Shown here piece by piece: positions 6,115 to 10,296 of a DNA stretch of 10,296 nucleotides. The stretch is from positions 1 to 10,296 of the forward strand of contig JAAYXM010000057.1 in NCBI GenBank assembly GCA_012515925.1, given 5' to 3'. A program made the position numbers and the translations under genes. Each line of letters opens with the position of its first letter. The stretch's first letter is position 1. The stretch comes from Clostridiales bacterium. GTDB taxonomy: Bacteria > Bacillota > Clostridia > Oscillospirales > JAAYXM01. The notes under the pieces are model-generated. The model was not told where the DNA came from. It searched no databases and saw nothing but the letters and a program-made list of their open reading frames with translations.

Positions 6115-6268
6115 ATATTGCTGTCGCAATATGAAATAAAATTCTATCCTTAATATGCGAAGCATATTTCATAAGCCGTAAGGCTTATTTCACGCGCGCA
6201 AGCGCATTTCATCCGTTCGAACGAATTTCATTGCAAAGAGAGCCTTGCTTAACGCAAGGCTCTCTTTG
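6115..6268 (+). repeat. Array of short hairpins with ATTTCAT spacers ending in a long perfect hairpin
   Basis: Six hairpins follow one another. H1 is ATATTGC/GCAATAT at 6115-6132. H2 is AATATGC/GCATATT at 6152-6168 with a GAA loop. H3 is ATAAGCC/GGCTTAT at 6171-6188 with a GTAA loop. H4 is GCGC/GCGC at 6194-6205 with a GCAA loop. H5 is CGTT/AACG at 6214-6223. H6 is the 15-bp perfect stem at 6234-6268. Each of H2-H5 is followed by ATTTCAT or ATTTCAC (6166-6172, 6187-6193, 6206-6212, 6225-6231). After H1 the inverse ATGAAAT occurs (6131-6137) and could pair with one of them. The GNRA-type loops of H3 and H4 suggest RNA folding. It contains no reading frame of note. I do not recognise it as a named family; it may be a repeated mobile palindromic element or a small RNA. 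Confidence 0.8.
6234..6268 (-). terminator. Perfect 15-bp hairpin at the 3' end of the tRNA, likely terminator
   Basis: The arms CAAAGAGAGCCTTGC and GCAAGGCTCTCTTTG enclose a 5-nt loop. It begins two bases after the tRNA CCA end in the direction of tRNA transcription. There is no long U tract beyond it, but the distal arm itself is U-rich (CUCUCUUUG), and the hairpin is nearly symmetrical, so it may terminate both tRNA transcription and any rightward transcript of the hairpin array. Confidence 0.6.
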
Positions 6269-6270
6269 AA

Positions 6271-6347
6271 TGGTGGGCCTTCAGGGACTCGAACCCCGGA
6301 CCAACCGGTTATGAGCCGGTGGCTCTAACCAACTGAGCTAAAGGCCC
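6271..6347 (-). tRNA. tRNA with CAU anticodon, probably tRNA-Ile2 (lysidine type) rather than tRNA-Met
   Basis: The 77-nt cloverleaf folds fully. The acceptor GGGCCTT pairs with AAGGCCC, the D arm is GCTC/GAGC, and the anticodon stem ACCGG/CCGGT carries loop CTCATAA (anticodon CAT at 6313-6311). The T arm has loop TTCGAGT, and CCA is encoded. The acceptor has C4-G69 and C5-G68, the pairs used by TilS to recognise tRNA-Ile2, and the body closely resembles the B. subtilis Ile-CAU tRNA as I recall it (GGACCTTTAGCTCAGTTGG-). It lacks the C1-A72 mismatch of initiator tRNA. If it is Ile2, lysidine modification at C34 would make it read AUA. Automatic annotation would likely call it Met. Confidence 0.93.
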
Positions 6348-6372
6348 GATTACGCTTTTTTGACGCTAATAC

Positions 6373-6401
6373 AGTATACTAAAAACCCCTCATGTTGTCA
6401 A
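6373..6401 (-). promoter_or_regulatory. Sigma-A promoter of the tRNA
   Basis: Consensus TTGACA (6401-6396), a 17-bp spacer and TATACT (6378-6373) on the minus strand give a start near 6366, about 19 nt before the mature 5' end at 6347. A second TTGACA at 6416-6411 has no matching -10. Confidence 0.8.
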
Positions 6402-6427
6402 TAGTTTTTCTTGTCAAATAAACGGTT

Positions 6428-6440
6428 CCGCAGATTGCGG
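6428..6440 (-). terminator. Weak candidate terminator after trkH
   Basis: CCGCA/TGCGG with a 3-nt loop lies about 15 bases past the trkH stop and is followed on the minus strand by AACCGTTTATTT. Stem and U tract are both short, so some readthrough from trkH into the tRNA is possible. Confidence 0.3.
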
Positions 6441-6454
6441 GCTTCGGCGGATTC

Positions 6455-7906
6455 TTATATATTTACACGCTTCCAGAAGTTTGGGACAAAAAGTAAAAGT
6501 ATCGGATATATTTCCAATCTCCCGATAATCATACACAAAGACAACACCGCTTTGCTGACGACCGAGAAACCGGCGTAGTTTCCGGCCGGCCCGACAATAC
6601 CCAGGCCCGGGCCGATATTGCCGATGCATGAAATAACCGACGTCGCGGTGGTAACCATGTCTTTGTTATCCAGCGATACTACTATTATGGACATAACAAA
6701 CACGGCGACATAGATAAAGAAAAACGCCATAACCCCGGAAAGCAGCTCTTCATCAACTACTCTCCCGTTGGTTTTGACGGTTTGCACCGATCTCGGATGA
6801 ATAATTCTGACAATTTCCCGCTTGATAATCTTAAATAGCATCAGTATACGAATACATTTCATACCGCCCCCCGTGGACCCCGCGCTCGCGCCTATAAGCA
6901 TCAATAAAACAAGTATGCATTGACTGAATACGGGCCAGAGGGTAAAATCCGTGGTTGCGAAACCGGTCGTTGTGATTACGGAGCTGACCTGAAAAGACGA
7001 ATATCTGATTGCTTCACCGACGGATTTGAAAACCGTTCCGTAAGTATTTAACGCAATCAGCGCAATAGAGACTATAACAATTCCAAAATAAAAGCGCAGC
7101 TCCTCATCCCGCAGGATTGACTTTATATTACCCTTTAACAGTGCGTAATGCAGAGTAAAATTCACGCCGAACAAAAACATGAAAACAGCTATCACGGTTT
7201 CTATATAAACGCTGTTATACGCGCCCACACTGGCATTTTTGATTGAAAACCCGCCCGTACTCGCCGTTCCGAAGGTATGTATCAGGGAATCATACAGGGG
7301 CATTCCTCCCGCGAGTAAAAATACAACCTCCAAAGCAGTCATAGCGATATAAATAGTATACAGAATTTTAGCGGTCTGTCCGATTCTGGGGACAAATTTC
7401 TCGGGAGAAGGTCCCGGCGATTCCGCCTTCATAACATGAAGCGTATTCGCTTTCACGGAAGGCAGAATCGCAATCATCAGAATCAGAACGCCCATACCGC
7501 CCAGCCAGTGCGCGAAGCTTCTCCAGAATAAAATGCCCTTGGGTAATACCTCAACGTTTTTTAATATACTTGCCCCGGTTGTGCTGAACGCCGATGAGGA
7601 TTCAAATAACGCGTCTATCACAGAGGGGATGGCACCGCTTAAAAGAAAAGGCAGCGCTCCGAATATCGAAACCATCAGCCAGCCCAGGGCAACAATCGCA
7701 AAGCCGTCCCGGGCATAAATTTCATTTACCGCGGTTTTAATCCGGCGCATTCCCAATCCCAATGAAGCCAGTATGATTATGGAAATCGAAAAAGAAAGCA
7801 TATCTCCCTGCCGATAGATGCACGATATCAGAAGGGAAGGAACCATACACACAGCCTCAATGCACAGGACACCGCCAAGGCTCTTAATAATCATTCTATA
7901 ATTCAT
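6455..7906 (-). CDS. trkH: Trk-type potassium uptake protein TrkH (membrane pore subunit)
   Basis: This 483-residue integral membrane K+ translocator of the TrkH/KtrB superfamily is the same length as E. coli TrkH. The four pore-loop repeats can be placed by their selectivity-filter segments: STTGAS (108-113), ASTGGF (215-220), TTTGF (312-316) and GNIGPG (429-434). An IGRLEIYP segment near 461-468 matches the conserved arginine-containing last helix. About ten to twelve hydrophobic helices are visible, and SAGSTGGGMKC (341-351) is a typical TrkH loop. The ATG at 7906 follows the trkA stop by only two bases (TGA-AA-ATG), so TrkH is translated with its regulatory partner; GGTGAG inside the end of trkA may serve as the ribosome site. 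Transport is gated by nucleotide binding to TrkA. Nothing is missing or broken. Confidence 0.96.
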   Translation of the reverse strand: MNYRMIIKSLGGVLCIEAVCMVPSLLISCIYRQGDMLSFSISIIILASLGLGMRRIKTAVNEIYARDGFAIVALGWLMVSIFGALPFLLSGAIPSVIDALFESSSAFSTTGASILKNVEVLPKGILFWRSFAHWLGGMGVLILMIAILPSVKANTLHVMKAESPGPSPEKFVPRIGQTAKILYTIYIAMTALEVVFLLAGGMPLYDSLIHTFGTASTGGFSIKNASVGAYNSVYIETVIAVFMFLFGVNFTLHYALLKGNIKSILRDEELRFYFGIVIVSIALIALNTYGTVFKSVGEAIRYSSFQVSSVITTTGFATTDFTLWPVFSQCILVLLMLIGASAGSTGGGMKCIRILMLFKIIKREIVRIIHPRSVQTVKTNGRVVDEELLSGVMAFFFIYVAVFVMSIIVVSLDNKDMVTTATSVISCIGNIGPGLGIVGPAGNYAGFSVVSKAVLSLCMIIGRLEIYPILLLFVPNFWKRVNI

Positions 7907-7908
7907 TT

Positions 7909-9273
7909 TCAGCTCACCGCGTCAATAATATTGTTCAAATCCGTAACTGTAGTATCTTTGGTGATTAAGATAACGTTGTCGCCCGGTTTAATTACATCAT
8001 CCCCGTTGGGAATAATAATCTCGTTTTTTCTGACAATCGCGGCTATTAAAACACCTTTCGTCAGGTTCAGCTTTTTTAACGGGATATCCGCGTATTCTAT
8101 TTGTTTTCCGGCAATCAGTTCGATTACTTCCGCCTGATTCCCAACGATGCGGAAAAGAGCGTTCACCGGGTTGCCTATCGCGTTCTGCAAGCCCCTGACA
8201 TATTTTATAATATAATTGGCGGTGATAAGCTTTGGGCTCACTACACTGTCAATTCCCATATTCCTGATTATGTCGGAGTGACTCAGCCTGTTGATTTTTG
8301 CCACGACCTTTCCGACACCCCGCTGCTTTGCCAGCAGCGCGGATATGAGATTGTCCTCATCACGCCCCGTAACAGCTACAAAAGCACCCATTTCACTTAT
8401 ATTCTCAGACCTTAATAACGCTTCATCGGAACCGTCACCGCAGATAACCAAAGCATGAGGAAGCAGCTCGGTTAATTCCCTGCATCTGTTATGGTCGATT
8501 TCTATTATTTTGACCTTAATATTCATTTCATCCAGATATTTCGCCAGATAATACGCGATACGTCCCCCGCCCATAATCATGACGTTTTTTATCTTCTGAA
8601 TATGAATGCCTATACGCATGCAGAAATTATATACTCTGGCCGATTGCCCGATTATATAAATCGTATCGTTTTCTTTTATTCTGAAATCCCCGTCCGGGAT
8701 AATAATCTCATCTTCGCGCCGAACGGCACCTATCAGAACCGATGAAGGAAACTGTTTGGAAACATTCTTTAACTGCATGTCCGCTATTGCCATGTTCCGG
8801 GTTACGTTTATTTCAACCATTTCAACACGCCCCTTGGCGAAAACCTCAACATTGATGGCGGGCGGAAACTTAATGAGCCGGGCAATTTCGCTTCCGGTAG
8901 CCTGTTCGGGGTTTATCACCATGTCCAGGCCCAGCTCGGTTTTCAGCAGAGAAAGCTCGCTGGCATATTCAGGGTCTCTTATACGGGCAATCGTATGCTC
9001 GACGCCAAGCTTTTTAGCGGTAAGGCAGCATACCATATTCATCTCGTCGCTGGTAGTGGCGGCAATAAGAAGGTCGCTTCTTTTCACACCCGCCTCGAGA
9101 AGTATTTTTGTGCTTACGCCGTTACCCCTGATACACAAAACGTCCAGGTTTTCTTCGGCCTTTTTTAACGCTTCGAAGTTTTTGTCTATAATCGTAACAT
9201 CATGATTTTCCTTAGACAGGTTTTCGGCTAAGCTATAGCCTACTTTGCCGTCACCGATAATTATAATCTTCAT
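7909..9273 (-). CDS. trkA: Trk potassium uptake regulatory subunit TrkA (double RCK protein)
   Basis: This 454-residue cytoplasmic protein comprises two tandem RCK units, each a Rossmann-type nucleotide-binding RCK-N followed by an RCK-C domain. The first nucleotide loop is GDGKVG (7-12) with acid D30 ending the second strand. The second is GGGRIA (235-240) with E258 in the equivalent place; its final alanine is a tolerated GxGxxA variant. The RCK-C regions lie near 140-220 and 370-450 (the second has IIIPNGDDVIKPGD). It forms a ring under the TrkH dimer and gates K+ flux in response to NAD(H)/ATP/ADP, and in some Firmicutes RCK-C binds cyclic di-AMP. The length fits E. coli TrkA (458). The start at 9273 has GGGAG (9285-9281) at seven bases. 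It is first in the operon and has a long, structured leader. Confidence 0.96.
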   Translation of the reverse strand: MKIIIIGDGKVGYSLAENLSKENHDVTIIDKNFEALKKAEENLDVLCIRGNGVSTKILLEAGVKRSDLLIAATTSDEMNMVCCLTAKKLGVEHTIARIRDPEYASELSLLKTELGLDMVINPEQATGSEIARLIKFPPAINVEVFAKGRVEMVEINVTRNMAIADMQLKNVSKQFPSSVLIGAVRREDEIIIPDGDFRIKENDTIYIIGQSARVYNFCMRIGIHIQKIKNVMIMGGGRIAYYLAKYLDEMNIKVKIIEIDHNRCRELTELLPHALVICGDGSDEALLRSENISEMGAFVAVTGRDEDNLISALLAKQRGVGKVVAKINRLSHSDIIRNMGIDSVVSPKLITANYIIKYVRGLQNAIGNPVNALFRIVGNQAEVIELIAGKQIEYADIPLKKLNLTKGVLIAAIVRKNEIIIPNGDDVIKPGDNVILITKDTTVTDLNNIIDAVS

Positions 9274-9491
9274 ATATTTTCTCCCGATAATATATTAAAC
9301 ATTTTTCATATCGTATTAATGTTCATTATCTACGGCGCGGTTTCGTCAAACGCGCACCGCTCTTTTAAACTATGGCCGCGAAATAATTGAAATATAAAAG
9401 ACGCTATGTTACCGCGAGTTTTCCTCATCCCCGGAAAACCGTAGCACCTAAACCATAACGCCAGACACAAAAACATATTCTATTTTTATAA
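9274..9491 (-). ncRNA. Structured 5' leader of trkAH, candidate cis-regulatory RNA of unknown class
   Basis: The promoter at 9498-9526 predicts a leader of about 218 nt. On the minus-strand RNA GGCGUUAUG (9462-9454) pairs with CAUAGCGUC (9408-9400) over 9 bp with two G-U pairs. Inside lies a 7-bp stem GUUUUCC/GGAAAAC (9439-9433 with 9424-9418) with an 8-nt loop GGGGATGA, separated from the outer stem by a large asymmetric internal loop. A third hairpin, GCGCGUUU/AAACCGCGC with one bulged G, is at 9355-9335. No intrinsic terminator precedes the ribosome site at 9285-9281. Cyclic di-AMP (ydaO-type) riboswitches often control such transporters, but I do not find the ydaO signature. Identity is therefore open. 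Confidence 0.45.
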
Positions 9492-9497
9492 TTTCGC

Positions 9498-9526
9498 ATT
9501 ATATCATATACTATGATATTTATCAA
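9498..9526 (-). promoter_or_regulatory. Sigma-A promoter of the trkA-trkH operon
   Basis: On the minus strand TTGATA (9526-9521) and a perfect TATAAT (9503-9498) are exactly 17 bases apart; the start should be near 9491. No good alternative promoter was found closer to trkA; TTGACG at 9350-9345 lacks a -10 at proper distance. The neighbouring stretch 9527-9589 is T-rich on the plus strand and otherwise holds nothing I can name. Confidence 0.7.
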
Positions 9527-9589
9527 GATTATTAATTTTCTGTTTTTTGTTTTGATTTTTGTTTATGTATGTGATTTTTTGATTGAATT

Positions 9590-9629
9590 CACAAGGACTT
9601 GTCCGGATTTGTCCGGACAAGTCCTTGTG
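9590..9629. repeat. Perfect 18-bp inverted repeat (long hairpin) between trkA and spoIID
   Basis: CACAAGGACTTGTCCGGA (9590-9607) and its exact complement (9612-9629) flank a TTTG loop. The arms contain the palindrome TCCGGA, and TTGTCCGGA also repeats directly (9599-9607, 9609-9617), so several alternative folds exist. It lies about 55 bases past the spoIID stop and may end that transcript, but neither strand has a U tract after it. It occupies the same terminal position as the 15-bp hairpin of the 6115-6268 array. Confidence 0.75.
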
Positions 9630-9631
9630 CT

Positions 9632-9675
9632 ATGAAATTCATTCAAATGAAATGAAATAAGCTTCGCATATTAAG
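9632..9675 (-). repeat. Degenerate second copy of the ATTTCAT hairpin element
   Basis: Read on the minus strand, 9675-9652 carries CTTAATATGCGAAGC, then T, then TATTTCAT. This equals 6149-6172 of the plus-strand array at 23 of 24 positions. It is followed by a small hairpin TTCAT/ATGAA (9651-9638), another AATTTCAT (9639-9632) and then the long 18-bp hairpin. It begins 8 bases after the spoIID stop. Most of the middle hairpins of the first copy are missing here. Confidence 0.7.
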
Positions 9676-9682
9676 AGGCGAA

Positions 9683-10296
9683 TCAGCTGTCCAATTTGAT
9701 TTTGCCGAATTCGATGTCCTTATAATACCATGACAGGATTTCGCGGTAAGTTTTACCCTGCTCAGCGAGCGCGCGCGCCCCGTACTGGCTCATGCCTACG
9801 CCGTGGCCGTAACCCTTTGTCTCAAACACAATCGCGCCGGGACTCGCGGAAACGGTGAAGTTTGTCGAGGACAGACCGCAAAGGCTTCTGATAATGCTTC
9901 CTGTTGTGGCAACCCCGCCGACCTTTAAGGTTTTAACGCCCCCCGCCTCGCTTCGCTCTATACCGGAAAACCATTCTGAAACATCGGCGGGAAAGCTCGC
10001 GTTTACATAGAGCTTCTTAAATTTTTCCGAAAACTCCCGCGGCGTGATTTCAACGCGCCCCGTATATCGCGGGGAGTCCCCGTCACCCGGGCTTTCGACG
10101 CTTTGCAGGTACGGGACGTTTGTGCCCCATACGTCAGCCGCGCGCTCCGTCCTGCCGGAGCTTGTCGAATGAAACACGGCGGAAATCGGTTTGTTTTCAT
10201 ATAGTAATATCTCCCCGTCGGTATCACGCACCGCGCGCGTAATTTTATCCGTGTAGACCTCTCGGCTGACCCCCCAATTCACCGCGACCGATGAAA
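9683..10296 (-). CDS. SpoIID/LytB-domain protein, C-terminal part (gene continues past the right edge)
   Basis: About 203 C-terminal residues are visible and the reading frame stays open to the edge. A GTG codon at 10282-10280 could be mistaken for the start, but in-frame codons upstream (Ser-Ser-Val-Ala) and the homology continue beyond it. Family marks are FHSTSSG (37-43 counted from that GTG), VWG (51-53), a central region ending in LSSTNF (137-142), and the C-terminal signature GYGHGVGMSQYGA (157-169) followed by YREILSWYYKDIEF. SpoIID is a lytic transglycosylase that trims peptidoglycan during engulfment in sporulation; this may be spoIID itself or a related SpoIID-domain protein. The catalytic glutamate region lies outside the window. 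The stop at 9683 is followed within 8 bases by the repeat element. Confidence 0.9.
   Translation of the reverse strand, partial: SSVAVNWGVSREVYTDKITRAVRDTDGEILLYENKPISAVFHSTSSGRTERAADVWGTNVPYLQSVESPGDGDSPRYTGRVEITPREFSEKFKKLYVNASFPADVSEWFSGIERSEAGGVKTLKVGGVATTGSIIRSLCGLSSTNFTVSASPGAIVFETKGYGHGVGMSQYGARALAEQGKTYREILSWYYKDIEFGKIKLDS

Noticed and set aside
6115..6268. CRISPR array.
   Set aside because: The constant part is only seven bases and the intervening sequences are themselves self-complementary; no cas gene is nearby.
9330..9428. A 32-codon leftward reading frame inside the trkA leader, a possible leader peptide.
   Set aside because: Its only G-rich upstream sequence is directly against the ATG, too close for a ribosome site, and an open frame of this length is likely by chance.
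9400..9440. Plus-strand sequence GTTACCGCGAG with a later CATCCCC looks like a T-box antiterminator (GGUACCGCG...GUCCC).
   Set aside because: The required G-rich half (AGGGUGG) is absent, there is no U-tract terminator, and no rightward gene follows; the structure is better supported on the minus strand as the trkA leader.
9274..9491. Cyclic di-AMP (ydaO) riboswitch before trkA.
   Set aside because: The context fits, but the characteristic 3' GACAGCTAAC segment and other conserved parts are not seen; kept only as a leader of unknown class.

Overview
The window looks like chromosomal DNA of an anaerobic, endospore-lineage Clostridia bacterium (Oscillospirales/Ruminococcaceae-like is my guess). 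The grounds are a SpoIID-family gene, a Gram-positive-style TrkA/TrkH potassium system, a DegV protein, strong sigma-A promoters (TTGACA/TATAAT with 17-bp spacers) and AGGAGG-type ribosome sites. No phage, plasmid, CRISPR or transposase gene is visible. The taxonomic call is inference from gene content only.

Layout, left to right. Positions 1-11 hold the first codons of a leftward gene that runs off the left edge. After a promoter region and an orphan rightward terminator comes nth (273-923, endonuclease III, base-excision repair). It is followed by a two-gene rightward operon: an AraC-family regulator (1012-1932) and, 10 nt later, a membrane-anchored GGDEF diguanylate cyclase (1943-3091). 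Only 9 bp separate this from a convergent leftward operon (4797 to 3101) encoding an MtnA-like sugar-phosphate isomerase and a class II aldolase, which overlap by 4 bp. This pair fits salvage or disposal of 5-methylthioribose or 5-deoxyribose left over from S-adenosylmethionine chemistry. Further right, all leftward, are degV (5862-5035), a CAU-anticodon tRNA that is probably tRNA-Ile2 (6347-6271), and the trkA-trkH potassium-uptake operon (9273-6455). The last is the C-terminal part of a SpoIID-domain protein (9683 to the right edge).

The non-coding DNA is the most interesting part. (1) At 6115-6268 there is an array of five small hairpins, four of them each followed by ATTTCAT/C at about 20-nt steps, ending in a perfect 15-bp hairpin that abuts the 3' end of the tRNA. 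(2) A degenerate, inverted relative lies at 9590-9675, just after spoIID; it shares a 24-nt core with one mismatch and also ends in a long perfect hairpin. The two copies bracket tRNA-trkH-trkA. (3) The trkAH operon has a very good promoter (9498-9526) about 220 nt upstream of its start codon. The leader between them contains a 9-bp stem whose two non-Watson-Crick pairs are G-U only in the trkAH-sense RNA, which makes it a candidate cis-regulatory RNA that I cannot assign to a known class. (4) nth is flanked by two direct copies of a REP-like palindromic sequence sharing a 12-nt exact core, and the downstream copy supplies its last codons.
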